DNA of 64,000 nt from Caldilineaceae bacterium. GTDB taxonomy: Bacteria > Chloroflexota > Anaerolineae > Caldilineales > Caldilineaceae. The DNA is taken from assembly GCA_022842065.1 (NCBI GenBank), contig JALHQH010000005.1:248001-312000 (forward strand), in the 5' to 3' direction. The translations under genes were made by a program, and so were the position numbers. Positions 50,274 to 59,099 of this stretch are shown piece by piece (within the stretch, counting starts at the first letter, position 1; every line of letters starts with the position of its first letter). Below the pieces are notes generated by a model, which worked only from the letters and a program-made list of their open reading frames with translations, was not told where the DNA came from and made no database searches.

Positions 50274-51062
50274 CTACGCCCATGCCCCCTTTGCCAACAT
50301 GCCGCCGTCGATGTTGACATAGGAGCCTGTCATGAAAGAGGCTTTGTCGCTGGCGAGGAAGAGGACGACATTGGCGATCTCCTGTGGTTGGCCGATGCGG
50401 CCGAGGGGATGGGCGGCACTCCAGGCGGCGCGCATGGCGTCGACACTACTGCCCGCGGCCTCGGCGGCCTCGGCGACCAGGGGTGTCTCAATCGTGCCGG
50501 GATTGACGGCTAAGACGCGAATGTTATCCTTGGCATACTCAAGTGCCAGTTGCCGCGTAAGCGAGAGATCGCCGCCTTTACTGGCCGCATAGGGCGCGAC
50601 GCCAAGGGCCGATTGCAGCCCCTGGACGCTGGCTGTGTTGATGATCACACCACCGCCGCGCTGCTGCATGTGCGGTACACAATATTTGGTCATCAAAAAG
50701 CGGCTCTTGAGGTTGACATTGATGATCCGATCCCACAACTCCTCCGGCACCTCGTGGGCAGGCAGATAGCTGTTGGTCGGCTGGATGCCCACGTTGTTAC
50801 AGAGAATATCAACCCCACCAAAAGTGTTGACTGTCTGCTCCACTAGTGCCTTGCACATGGCTGATTGACTCACATCTGCCTTGATGAAGAGCAACTTGCC
50901 CTCGGCGTCCCCGGCCAGCCCGCTGATCTCTTGACCGGCGGCTTCGTCCACATCGGCGCAGGCCACATTCGCCCCGGCCCGGGCAAAGCTCAAACTGATT
51001 GCGCGGCCAATCCCCTTGGCCCCGCCCGTGACAATCACCGTCTTACCGCTAAAGTCACCCAT
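50274..51062 (-). CDS. Short-chain dehydrogenase/reductase (SDR)
   Basis: 262 residues from ATG 51062 (AGGAGG upstream). Classical SDR: cofactor loop VTGGAKGIGRAI (about 10-21), NNVGIQPTNS, catalytic Ser in NTASVQG, catalytic Tyr/Lys in APYAASKGG, and the closing SFMTGSYVNIDGGMLAKGAW. Asp in CADVDEA after the second strand indicates NAD(H) preference. It oxidises or reduces an alcohol or sugar-like substrate that cannot be determined from neighbours. Its 3' end meets a 7-nt repeat array. Confidence 0.92.
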   Translation of the reverse strand: MGDFSGKTVIVTGGAKGIGRAISLSFARAGANVACADVDEAAGQEISGLAGDAEGKLLFIKADVSQSAMCKALVEQTVNTFGGVDILCNNVGIQPTNSYLPAHEVPEELWDRIINVNLKSRFLMTKYCVPHMQQRGGGVIINTASVQGLQSALGVAPYAASKGGDLSLTRQLALEYAKDNIRVLAVNPGTIETPLVAEAAEAAGSSVDAMRAAWSAAHPLGRIGQPQEIANVVLFLASDKASFMTGSYVNIDGGMLAKGAWA

Positions 51063-51110
51063 AGTTTCCTCCTGATTTGGTTTGTTGAATGGTTGTGTGG
51101 GGGAGGTGGA

Positions 51111-51192
51111 ATAGTAAATCGGTAGATAGGTAAATCGGTACATCAGTAGATTCGTACCGATGTACCTATCTACTGATGTACCGATTTACTTC
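51111..51192. repeat. 8-nt tandem repeats (GGTAAATC family) with inverted block
   Basis: AGTAAATCGGTAGATAGGTA (51113 on) and the complementary block ACCTATCTACTGATGTACCG (51164 on) form a long hairpin. The stop codon of the methyltransferase gene (51186-51188) is part of the last unit. Confidence 0.85.
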
Positions 51193-52091
51193 TCTACCTC
51201 TTTGATCCGCGCCCGTGCCAGTGTACAATAAGCCTCGGCGATGTCAAAGCCCACATAATGGCGGCCATTTTGCGCAGCGGCGATACAGGTTGTGCCGGAG
51301 CCGGCAAAGGGATCAAGCACGACATCGCCAACGTAGGAATAGAGGCGCACCACCCGTTCGGCCAGCGCAATGGGGAAGGGGGCCGGGTGGCCCACCCGTT
51401 TGGCCGATTCGGCGGGGATCTCCCAGATGGAGAGCGTTGACGCCATAAACTCATCGCGGCCAATATCGGATTCGCCTCGATCCGGGCGGGAGAAATGTTC
51501 CTTGGCAAAGACGAGCAGATACTCGTGTAGATCGCGCAGCCGGGGGGCTTTGGCACTCTGCCAACTGCCCCAGGCGCAATTGCCACTGGCCCCCTTGGCC
51601 TTTTGCCAGATGATTTCGCCCATCGGTAAGTAACCGACCGCGTCATGCACTTCATAAAAGTAGGCATGGAGAGGAATATAGGGTTTACGCCCCAGGTTGG
51701 CAATATTGACCACATAGCGCCCCCCCGGTACCAAGACGCGATAGACCTCCTGGGCCACCGCGCGGATCAATGTGAGGTAGGCCGTCATATCCAGATCACC
51801 TTCATACGCTTTGCCGACATTGTAGGGTGGCGAGGTAAAAGCCAGGGCTACACTGTTACTGGGCAGTTGTGCCATTGCCGTGGCCGACTGGCAATAGATC
51901 TGGTTGGCCCATGTGCTAAGCGCCGGAACGGGCAGCGGCGCGGCCGTTGGCTGTGGCGGCTGTGCCGCTGCTTCGTCGTGTTGCGGCTCGGGCGTTTGGT
52001 AGAGATTGCGCTTGTAAAAGGCCGAGGCATCGTGCGATTCACGTTTCCCCACGCCAAAGCCGGATGTGACAGTCTTTTTTTGTTTGCTCAT
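51186..52091 (-). CDS. DNA (N4-cytosine or N6-adenine) methyltransferase, orphan
   Basis: 301 residues. Motif IV is [14 protein letters not shown] (about residue 87) and motif [17 protein letters not shown] (about 262), in the order IV then I, i.e. the beta class; the SPPY form is usual for N4-cytosine enzymes but occurs in some N6-adenine ones. The first ~60 residues are Pro/Gln/Ala-rich and look disordered. No restriction endonuclease gene is next to it, so it is a solitary methyltransferase or part of a dispersed system. It is divergent from recA with 312 bp between. Confidence 0.88.
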   Translation of the reverse strand: MSKQKKTVTSGFGVGKRESHDASAFYKRNLYQTPEPQHDEAAAQPPQPTAAPLPVPALSTWANQIYCQSATAMAQLPSNSVALAFTSPPYNVGKAYEGDLDMTAYLTLIRAVAQEVYRVLVPGGRYVVNIANLGRKPYIPLHAYFYEVHDAVGYLPMGEIIWQKAKGASGNCAWGSWQSAKAPRLRDLHEYLLVFAKEHFSRPDRGESDIGRDEFMASTLSIWEIPAESAKRVGHPAPFPIALAERVVRLYSYVGDVVLDPFAGSGTTCIAAAQNGRHYVGFDIAEAYCTLARARIKEVEK

Positions 52092-52247
52092 TGCGATATT
52101 AGCCTAAAGCGTTGTGTGTCTTGCCGTAGATCCCAGATAGATTGGTGTTGGCGGGGCGCATTGGCTGCCCGCTTCGCCGCTTTTTTGCACATCGGGCTAT
52201 TATAACAGAAGTCTGCACTTGGCTCCATCCGATTGACCATAATAATT

Positions 52248-52276
52248 TTGACAGCATTTTGTATTTGCAATTCTAG
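52248..52276 (+). promoter_or_regulatory. recA promoter
   Basis: TTGACA (52248-52253) is a perfect -35 box. With a 17-bp spacer the -10 is TTCTAG (52271-52276), which lies in the left arm of an inverted repeat. A long leader of about 120 nt would precede ATG 52404. The rest of 52092-52403 holds no gene. Confidence 0.6.
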
Positions 52277-52295
52277 AACGCATGAGCTAGAATTG
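52268..52295. promoter_or_regulatory. Candidate SOS (LexA-type) operator
   Basis: CAATTCTAG (52268-52276), 10 nt, CTAGAATTG (52287-52295): a perfect 9-bp inverted repeat overlapping the -10 region of the recA promoter. This is the position and symmetry expected for a LexA-type repressor site, though its sequence differs from the Gram-positive and E. coli boxes. Confidence 0.55.
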
Positions 52296-52403
52296 AGGCA
52301 GATTATTTTCCCAGGGAATTACCCAGGGAATTATCCAGAAAATTTAAATGCGTAGCCTATAACACAAAGCGTAGCCTGCATATTGAAGAGTGAGAGGACA
52401 ACT

Positions 52404-53543
52404 ATGGCGCCCAGATCAAAAGCATCAGCCGCAGCAGTAGAGAACAATCCAATCGAGAAAAGCAGCTCGGGGAGCACCGGTAAGGTCAAAGCCTTAGAGA
52501 CGACGCTCGCCGGCCTGAATAAAAAATATGGCGACGGCGTGGTTATGAAATTGGGAGATGCAACCAAACTCACGGTTGAATCGATCCCAACTGGTAGCCT
52601 GAGCATGGATATTGCGTTGGGGGTTGGTGGTGTGCCACGCGGCCGTGTGGTTGAAATCTATGGTCCAGAGAGTTCGGGTAAAACGACTGTCTGTCTACAT
52701 GTGATTGCTGAAGCGCAGCGCAAGGGTGGCATCTGTGGTTTTATTGACGTGGAACATGCACTTGACCCCGTCTATGCGACCAAGATCGGCGTCGATGTCA
52801 ATAACCTCTATATCAGCCAGCCCGATACCGGTGAGCAGGCTTTGGAGATTACCGAAGCGCTGATCCGTTCTGGGGCGATGGATGTGGTCGTGGTGGACAG
52901 TGTTGCGGCCTTGGTGCCCCGTGCTGAAATCGAAGGCGAAATGGGCGATAGCCACGTCGGTCTGCAAGCGCGCCTGATGAGTCAGGCCCTGCGCAAGTTG
53001 ACCGGCGCGGTCAAATCAAGTGGGACTTGTTTGATTTTTACTAACCAACTACGCCAGAAAATTGGTGTGATGTTTGGTAACCCCGAAACCACCTCTGGCG
53101 GTATGGCGCTCAAGTTCTATGCTAGCGTGCGCCTGGACATTCGCCGGATTCAGTCAATCAAGCAGGGCGAAAATGTGGTTGGCAATCGCACACGCGTGAC
53201 AGTAAAGAAGAACAAAGTTGCGCCGCCCTTCAAGATCGCCGAGTTTGACATTATGTACAACGAAGGTATCAGCACCATGGGTGATCTGATTGACCTGGGT
53301 GTCTCGATGGATATTATTGCCAAACGTGGCAGTTTCTATAGCTTTGGTGATGTGCGCTTAGGGCAAGGGCGTGAAAATGCTAAGGTCTTCCTCGACGAGA
53401 ATGAAGCGCTTGCTGCCGAGATTGAAGCACAGATCCGCAACAATGCCGGTCTTTCCGTTGTCAACTTTGCCGCCGGTGAGGGGGACGGGGCAGAGACTGA
53501 AGGGGCTGATATTGAAGAAGTAACCATGGATTTTGCCGCCTAA
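52404..53543 (+). CDS. recA: Recombinase RecA
   Basis: 379 residues from ATG 52404 (AGAGGA 6 nt upstream; a TTG seven codons earlier is less likely). Walker A is GPESSGKTT, Walker [11 protein letters not shown], and loop L2 [10 protein letters not shown]; the family block [16 protein letters not shown] is intact. RecA forms filaments on single-stranded DNA, exchanges strands and triggers LexA self-cleavage. It has the usual N-terminal extension and an acidic C-terminal tail ([15 protein letters not shown]). A terminator-like hairpin follows. No recX is present. Confidence 0.98.
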   Translation: MAPRSKASAAAVENNPIEKSSSGSTGKVKALETTLAGLNKKYGDGVVMKLGDATKLTVESIPTGSLSMDIALGVGGVPRGRVVEIYGPESSGKTTVCLHVIAEAQRKGGICGFIDVEHALDPVYATKIGVDVNNLYISQPDTGEQALEITEALIRSGAMDVVVVDSVAALVPRAEIEGEMGDSHVGLQARLMSQALRKLTGAVKSSGTCLIFTNQLRQKIGVMFGNPETTSGGMALKFYASVRLDIRRIQSIKQGENVVGNRTRVTVKKNKVAPPFKIAEFDIMYNEGISTMGDLIDLGVSMDIIAKRGSFYSFGDVRLGQGRENAKVFLDENEALAAEIEAQIRNNAGLSVVNFAAGEGDGAETEGADIEEVTMDFAA

Positions 53544-53592
53544 TCGGTGACCGTGTAAAGTACAGTAGCTTCAAAAATAAGATTGATTTCAA

Positions 53593-53627
53593 GCGCCGTG
53601 TAGATACCCTCTGCATGGCGTTTTTTT
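53593..53627 (+). terminator. Terminator after recA
   Basis: GCGCCGTG and CATGGCG pair around a 14-nt loop and are followed directly by TTTTTTT (53621-53627). Confidence 0.75.
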
Positions 53628-53659
53628 GTACATATTGGTGATGCTATTGCCAAAAGGCT

Positions 53660-53726
53660 AAAAACCGAGTTTTTGCGCAAATTGCCGCTGGTGGATTTGG
53701 CAACTTCTCGGAAAAACTTGGTTTTT
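53660..53726. repeat. AAAAACCGAGTTTTT inverted repeat
   Basis: AAAAACCGAGTTTTT (53660-53674) and AAAAACTTGGTTTTT (53712-53726) pair with one mismatch; each arm is itself nearly palindromic. It lies in the recA/kinase gap (53544-53912), which otherwise holds no gene. Confidence 0.65.
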
Positions 53727-53912
53727 GTAGTGGACACATCGGTATAAATGCGGCCGGAACCTTTCTTCCCTACGGTCCGTTATCTAATGGGTAAAATCGT
53801 AAGGTTGTTGACCAAAACTGTAGTTAAGTAATTTGTAAGTAATTTGATGTAGTGGTACTATTATGTAGACAAGAGATCATTTGTGCATTCATTGATGTCG
53901 TCTGGAAAGATT

Positions 53913-55751
53913 ATGCCAAAAACGAAGATGGACTACCGACAGGATCTTAAACTGAATTTTGTCGAGCTACCGGTGCCGCCATTTGTCGCCAGTGAAAAGG
54001 AGCTGATTGTGGACGGCAGTCAATCTATTAACGTTCGCGATTTGCTGCTACCGCTGAGCCGTTTCAATGAACTGCTTGACCAACAACAGTTCTTTGACTA
54101 TTGGCACAATGGCCTTGCGCTGCTCTGTCAGTTTTTGGCAGCGGAGGGTGTAAGTCTACGCCTGCTAGAGTCAAATAGCTATCTTCCTGCTGGTTCACTG
54201 CGTAATGGTATGCTTGATGCGGATTGCACCGCGTACCTGGATAAATGGGAGCAACAACTGCTCATCGATGATGACAGTGGCGAACTGCCACCGCTCTTAG
54301 TTTGGCAGAGCTTACCTGCGCTGCCCGCTCAACCAAACGCGGTGAGCCCAAAGTCAGGTGTGGTTGATGAGATCCCACGTTACCGCATCTTACATCTGCG
54401 GCTCATCATGGAACATCTGGTCCAGGGTGCCATCAGCGTTGTATTTGCTGCTGCTACCCCTTTGAGTGAGGCACAAACGGCTGATTTGGGTACGGTTGTC
54501 CAGCTATTTGGGGCCAATGGTCTGCGTGCCCAACAGCTCCAATCGACGCGCACCCGCCTCGATAAGGCCAATCTACTCTATCAAATCTCCCAAGCGATTA
54601 CCAGCACCCTTGATCTCAAGAGCGTATTTAACCAGACCACTGAGTTAGCGGCATCGATTTTACATGCGCAAGCTGCGACACTCTTTAGCATCGATTATAA
54701 AAACCGCGAGCTGCTCTTTATGGTCGCCAAGGGCTCAGCCGCGCATGCTTTGGAAGAGAAGCGCCTGCCGATTGACCAAGGCGTGGTTGGCTGGGTGGTG
54801 ACCCATGGCAAGCCATTAATTGTCAACAACACCCACGAGAGCAAACTTTTTAATTCACAGGTCGACTCACAGACCGGCTTTTTTACACGTAATATTCTCT
54901 GCGTGCCATTGCGCTTTCAAGAGCGCACCGTTGGTGTGCTAGAGGTGCTCAATAAGGAAAACGAAGAAGACTTTACCAATGATGATGCCGAATGGTTAAA
55001 CGCCATGGGGCAGCATATTGCGATTGCGCTGGAAAATGCCCAACTCTACGAAAACTTGCGGCGTGAGCAGGAACGCATTATCAAGGCGCAGGAAGAAGTA
55101 CGCAATCAACTGGCGCGTGAACTGCATGACAACACGGCACAGATGCTTAGCCTGATTATCATGAATTTGGATCTGGCCCGCCAACTGCTAGAAAAGAACA
55201 AGCTGGAACGGTTGGATGCCGAATTACAACGCATTGAAGAGTATGCCAAACAGGCAAATCGCGAAGTGCGGACCTTGCTCTTTGAATTGCGGCCAATTAT
55301 TCTGGAGAGCCGCGGTCTGGTGCCGGCACTCCATGCTTACCATCGCCAATTGCAATCATCCATGACCACGCGTATTCATCTGGATGCAGCACCACTTGGG
55401 TTCGATATTACCCTGCAAGGTGCCAGCATTATCTTTAGTATTATTCAGGAAGCGGTCAACAATATCCGCAAACATGCACGTGCCAAAAATGTCTGGATCC
55501 GCATTAGCAGTGACATTGAAAAGCTCAATTTCGCGGTGGAAGATGATGGCGTTGGCTTTGATGTGGATGCAGTGAATTCCAACTATGAAGACCGTGGCAG
55601 TTTTGGCCTCTTGAATATGCGCGAGCGCGCAGCATTGCTTGCCGGCCGTCTACAACTCCAATCGCCCCGTACCCCTGGTTCTAATGGCACACTGGTTAGT
55701 GGGTATGTGCCACTCTCGAGTATCATCGACACTCACGACAAAAAGCACTGA
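53913..55751 (+). CDS. GAF-domain sensor histidine kinase (NarX/HisKA_3 type)
   Basis: 612 residues from ATG 53913 (GGAAAG upstream; starts at 53883 and 53895 are possible). No transmembrane segment, so it is a soluble sensor. The N-terminal ~190 residues are an unassigned, possibly GAF-like domain; a clear GAF domain spans about 210-380 (LLYQISQAITSTLDLKSVFN; GVVGWVVTHGKPLIVNNTHE). The HisKA_3 phosphoacceptor is in ARELHDNTAQML, and the ATPase part shows EAVNNIRKHARAKNV, VEDDGVGFD and GSFGLLNMRERAALLAG. It should phosphorylate a NarL-type regulator; none is adjacent. Confidence 0.92.
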   Translation: MPKTKMDYRQDLKLNFVELPVPPFVASEKELIVDGSQSINVRDLLLPLSRFNELLDQQQFFDYWHNGLALLCQFLAAEGVSLRLLESNSYLPAGSLRNGMLDADCTAYLDKWEQQLLIDDDSGELPPLLVWQSLPALPAQPNAVSPKSGVVDEIPRYRILHLRLIMEHLVQGAISVVFAAATPLSEAQTADLGTVVQLFGANGLRAQQLQSTRTRLDKANLLYQISQAITSTLDLKSVFNQTTELAASILHAQAATLFSIDYKNRELLFMVAKGSAAHALEEKRLPIDQGVVGWVVTHGKPLIVNNTHESKLFNSQVDSQTGFFTRNILCVPLRFQERTVGVLEVLNKENEEDFTNDDAEWLNAMGQHIAIALENAQLYENLRREQERIIKAQEEVRNQLARELHDNTAQMLSLIIMNLDLARQLLEKNKLERLDAELQRIEEYAKQANREVRTLLFELRPIILESRGLVPALHAYHRQLQSSMTTRIHLDAAPLGFDITLQGASIIFSIIQEAVNNIRKHARAKNVWIRISSDIEKLNFAVEDDGVGFDVDAVNSNYEDRGSFGLLNMRERAALLAGRLQLQSPRTPGSNGTLVSGYVPLSSIIDTHDKKH

Positions 55752-55793
55752 TTCGCTCAGTTCTTGGTTGCTCAATTAGCCTGGCGATAGCGC

Positions 55794-55839
55794 AAACGGC
55801 AGTCTCTTTTACTTACGGGTAAGCGGGGCTGCCGTTTTT
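55794..55839 (+). terminator. Terminator after the sensor kinase gene
   Basis: AAACGGCAG (55794-55802) pairs with CTGCCGTTT (55829-55837) followed by TT; a smaller CTTAC/GTAAG stem lies inside. Confidence 0.7.
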
Positions 55840-55962
55840 AGTGGAGCTGGTTTTAACGACGACCCTGGTGATGCATCGTGATGCGCTACTTAATCCCGGC
55901 AAAGCTTGCTCTTTACCAACGCGCACGTTACAATTTCTGCAACAACTGACGGGTTTAGTCAA

Positions 55963-56121
55963 CTAGTACAGTGTTACCGAAATTTTGCTGGATTAAAAGC
56001 CGCGTTCGTCCCAGCGGGACGGTTGACCTTAGGCGGGAAATATCAAGATTTTTTTTGGTCCTAAGGTCAACCGTCCCGCTGGGACGAAAAACCCAGCAAA
56101 ATTTCCGTCACAGTGCACTAG
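55963..56121. mobile_element. MITE family member B (CTAG-type ends)
   Basis: Starts CTAGTACAGTGT and ends CAGTGCACTAG. Inner palindrome CGTCCCAGCGGGACGGTTGA with its complement around the loop AAATATCAAGATTTTTTTT. Its flanks match copy A (34361-34517) in reverse orientation while the loop matches in the same orientation. 55840-55962 holds no gene. Confidence 0.8.
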
Positions 56122-56222
56122 TATAGTGGCAAGGAAATTCTGAGGGATTAGGTTTGCTGGTCGAGGATTGCCAAATCCCCGACGAGCGGTAAACCAACAA
56201 CCCTTAGCTGACACTGCACTAG
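56118..56222. mobile_element. MITE family member C, abutting B
   Basis: CTAGTATAGTGGCAAGGAAA at the left matches the reverse complement of copy A's right end; the right end is TGACACTGCACTAG. The core (GATTGCCAAATCCCCGAC) is unlike A and B but resembles the palindrome at 57587-57648. B and C share one CTAG (56118-56121). Confidence 0.7.
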
Positions 56223-56335
56223 GCCCGTCTCCGATTATTAACGTTGTGCCTATCTAAATAGCTGCGGTGACAGTCACCTACGCTGTTCGTTCATTGGGCA
56301 CAACGCTACTTATTACCAAGGCTGGTCCAAGTCCA

Positions 56336-57535
56336 ATGCCCGTCACCTCCCGCCGTAATTTTTTAACCCAAAGTGCTAAGTTGGTCACGGCCGCGCTGTT
56401 GAGTGGTTGTCAACCAGCTTACCGTGCGCATGCCCAACAAGAGCCGATTGGCGAACTGATTCCCATGGACGCGGTTGCCGTCCCCAATGAACCACCCATT
56501 GCACCGGCGCTGCCGATCCCCGATCCTTCGCTCGAAGCCAAGATTGGCCAGATGATCATGGTCGGTTTTAGTGGGCGCTATCCCGACTTTAACAGCGACA
56601 TCGTGCAGGATATCGCTGACGGGGTGGTCGGCAGTGTGGTGCTTTTTGGGCGCAATGTTGAATCGCCCGCACAGTTGCAATCGTTGACTACCACCTTGCG
56701 CGGGGTCAGCCCGCAGCCCTTGTTGATCGGCATCGATCAGGAAGGGGGCTGGGTCAACCGGCTGCCGCGTTCGTTTGGCATTAGCTCGAACTTCTCGGCC
56801 CAATATCTGGGCGGACAGAACGATCTGGCGTTGACAGCGAATCAAGGGGCAAGCACCGCCGCCGAATTGGCCAAACTGGGGATCAACCTCAATTTGGCGC
56901 CGGTCGTCGATGTTAACACCAACCCGCGCAATCCAATTATCGGCCGCTATGAACGCAGCTATTCCGCCGATCCGGCTGTGGTCGCTGAACATGCACGGAC
57001 GGTCATTGCGGCCCATCAGCCGCACAAAGTCCTCTGCACCCTCAAACACTTTCCCGGTCATGGCAGTTCACAAGGTGATACGCACTACGGCTTTGTCGAT
57101 GTCACGCAGAGCTGGAGTGTGATTGAATTGGCCCCCTATGCCACGCTGATCGGCGCACAGCAATGTGATTTGATCATGACCGCCCATATCTTTAACGCCA
57201 CCCTTGATCCTGATCATCCCGCTACTTTGTCGCATAAGGTGATCACTGGCTTGCTGCGCCAACAGTTGGGCTACAATGGCGTGGTCATCTCGGATGATAT
57301 GCAGATGGGGGCGATTGCCAAACAGTATGATCTGGAGACCGCGATTGGGCTGGCGATTAACGCCGGGGTTGATATTATCGCCTTTTCCAATAACATTGCC
57401 TTCCGCCGCGGTGCCGGTGGCCGGCGCTTGCATGAAATTATCATGGGCTTGGTGCAAGCCAATGTGATTCCTCAAGCGCGGATCGAAGAAGCACACCAGC
57501 GCATTATGCGCCTGAAACAGAAATTGATTGGGTGA
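56336..57535 (+). CDS. Beta-N-acetylhexosaminidase-like GH3 lipoprotein (NagZ family)
   Basis: 399 residues from ATG 56336, giving a Tat motif (TSRRNFLTQ) and lipobox (LLSGC), so it is likely exported and lipid-anchored; a GTG at 56267 would bury these. The catalytic GH3 domain has IGQMIMVGFSG, LIGIDQEGGWVNRLP, the NagZ signature KHFPGHGSSQGDTH (with the Asp-His general acid pair) and VISDDMQMGAI with the nucleophile Asp. NagZ enzymes remove N-acetylglucosamine from muropeptides; an exported form may act on cell-wall fragments or environmental amino-sugar glycans. Confidence 0.9.
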   Translation: MPVTSRRNFLTQSAKLVTAALLSGCQPAYRAHAQQEPIGELIPMDAVAVPNEPPIAPALPIPDPSLEAKIGQMIMVGFSGRYPDFNSDIVQDIADGVVGSVVLFGRNVESPAQLQSLTTTLRGVSPQPLLIGIDQEGGWVNRLPRSFGISSNFSAQYLGGQNDLALTANQGASTAAELAKLGINLNLAPVVDVNTNPRNPIIGRYERSYSADPAVVAEHARTVIAAHQPHKVLCTLKHFPGHGSSQGDTHYGFVDVTQSWSVIELAPYATLIGAQQCDLIMTAHIFNATLDPDHPATLSHKVITGLLRQQLGYNGVVISDDMQMGAIAKQYDLETAIGLAINAGVDIIAFSNNIAFRRGAGGRRLHEIIMGLVQANVIPQARIEEAHQRIMRLKQKLIG

Positions 57536-57586
57536 TTGGTCATTTTCTTCTGGTAAACCATTAACGAAATATTGCAGGTTTAAGTT

Positions 57587-57648
57587 TGCTCGGAGGCGAT
57601 TGGCAAATCCCCGGCATGGGTTGGGGATTTGCCAATCGCCTCCGAGCA
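57587..57648. repeat. Perfect 26-bp-arm palindrome
   Basis: Arms 57587-57612 and 57623-57648 (TGCTCGGAGGCGATTGGCAA and its complement) with a 10-nt loop. It shares the GATTGSCAAATCCCC word with MITE C. It lies between the NagZ-like and serC genes; the rest of 57536-57754 holds no gene. Confidence 0.8.
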
Positions 57649-57754
57649 GTAAATCTGTAAAACATCACCAACCGTCTACTAGGCGATAGCAGTAAAATGC
57701 TGAATCACCAATGACGAATCACCAATCCCCTATTAGAACGCGAGAGACAATTTT

Positions 57755-58906
57755 ATGACCACAAAACCGGACCTGCGTCCCCTAAATCCGAACTTTTCCT
57801 CTGGCCCGTGCGCCAAACGCCCCGGCTGGACGCTGGATGCCCTCAGCGCTGCGCTCTTGGGCCGTTCGCATCGTTCCAAGCCAGGCTTAGCGCGGCTGCA
57901 GGCGGTGATTGAACGCAGCAAAGCGGTGCTTGGCGTGCCGGCGGACTATCTGTGCGCGATTGTGCCGGCCTCGGACACGGGCGCGATTGAAATGGCGCTC
58001 TGGTCGCTGCTCGGCGCCCGCCCAGTCGATATGTTTGCCTGGGAAAGCTTTGGCAAAGAGTGGGTGACCGATGTGCAGCAGCAACTTAAGTTAAACGAGT
58101 GCCGCATCTTTATTGCTGACTATGGTGCCCTGCCTGATCTCTCCCAAGCCGATTGGGATCACGATGTGGTCTTCACCTGGAATGGCACGACCTCTGGTGT
58201 GCGTGTGCCCAATGGTGATTGGATCGCCGGGGATCGTACCGGCCTGGCAATCTGTGATGCCACCTCTGCCGTTTTTGCCATGCCGATGCCGTGGGACAAA
58301 TTGGATGTGGTCACCTGGTCATGGCAGAAAGTGTTGGGTGGTGAAGGCGCACATGGCATGTTGGTGCTCAGCCCACGCGCCGTGGCGCGCCTGGAAAGTT
58401 ATAAACCAGCCTGGCCCTTGCCCAAGATCTTCCGCATGACAAAAGGCGGTAAAGTTGACCTGAGCATCTTCCAAGGCTCGACCATCAACACCCCTTCCAT
58501 GCTCTGCGTGGAAGATGCGCTGGATAGTTTACTCTGGGCGGAACAAATTGGTGGGCTGGATGGACTATTAGCCCGCTCGCAGGCGAATCTCGACACGTTG
58601 GCCGCTTGGGTGGAACGCACCGCGTGGGTTGACTTTTTGGCCGCACGCCCGGAGATCCGCTCGAACACTTCGATCTGTTTGAAGATTGTCGATCCGGCGT
58701 ACACTGCGCTCTCCGGTGAAGAACAGGCCAACAAAGCTAAGCAGCTAGTTAATCTCCTTGACAAAGAGGGGGTCGCTTATGACATCGGCTCCTATCGCGA
58801 TGCGCCCCCCGGCCTGCGCATCTGGGGCGGGGCCACGGTGGAAAGCAGTGACCTGGCCGCGTTGACTGGGTGGCTGGACTGGGCCTATGTAGAGGTGATG
58901 GGGTAG
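57755..58906 (+). CDS. serC: Phosphoserine aminotransferase (SerC, alternative type)
   Basis: 383 residues, PLP-dependent class V fold. [15 protein letters not shown] is the N-terminal signature of the alphaproteobacterial/archaeal-type SerC group (TIGR01365-like). [17 protein letters not shown] and [13 protein letters not shown] are substrate and cofactor segments, [10 protein letters not shown] carries the Asp that holds PLP nitrogen, and [15 protein letters not shown] the PLP Lys. It converts 3-phosphohydroxypyruvate and glutamate to phosphoserine in serine synthesis. serA and serB are not nearby. Start ATG 57755 with GAGAG upstream. Confidence 0.92.
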   Translation: MTTKPDLRPLNPNFSSGPCAKRPGWTLDALSAALLGRSHRSKPGLARLQAVIERSKAVLGVPADYLCAIVPASDTGAIEMALWSLLGARPVDMFAWESFGKEWVTDVQQQLKLNECRIFIADYGALPDLSQADWDHDVVFTWNGTTSGVRVPNGDWIAGDRTGLAICDATSAVFAMPMPWDKLDVVTWSWQKVLGGEGAHGMLVLSPRAVARLESYKPAWPLPKIFRMTKGGKVDLSIFQGSTINTPSMLCVEDALDSLLWAEQIGGLDGLLARSQANLDTLAAWVERTAWVDFLAARPEIRSNTSICLKIVDPAYTALSGEEQANKAKQLVNLLDKEGVAYDIGSYRDAPPGLRIWGGATVESSDLAALTGWLDWAYVEVMG

Positions 58907-59013
58907 CTGACGAGAATTGCTTGGCTTAACTTTAGCATACCCTTGCATTCCCTCTAAAACTACTGTAGGATACCCATAGGTTGTCGCGATTACGATACGC
59001 TGTGTACTAGCTG

Positions 59014-59060
59014 TTGTCATCATTTAACATTTTACTTGTGTGGAAAATGTTAAATGATGA
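59014..59060 (+). promoter_or_regulatory. TTGTCATCA hairpin upstream of TA operon (copy 3)
   Basis: TTGTCATCA start; perfect 17-bp stem (59017-59033 with 59044-59060), 10-nt loop, followed by GGCTCCAAGTAT. The stem ends 39 nt before ATG 59100. Confidence 0.65.
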
Positions 59061-59099
59061 TGGCTCCAAGTATAACAACGGGGGAAAGGTAAGGCGCTT

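Noticed and set aside
13666..51192. Regularly repeated short units that could be taken for CRISPR arrays
   Set aside because: Units are 7-8 nt, directly adjacent and degenerate; there are no unique spacers of constant length and no cas genes.
52092..52403. Replication origin near recA
   Set aside because: No DnaA-box cluster (TTATCCACA-type), no dnaA or dnaN gene; the inverted repeat is better explained as a recA operator.
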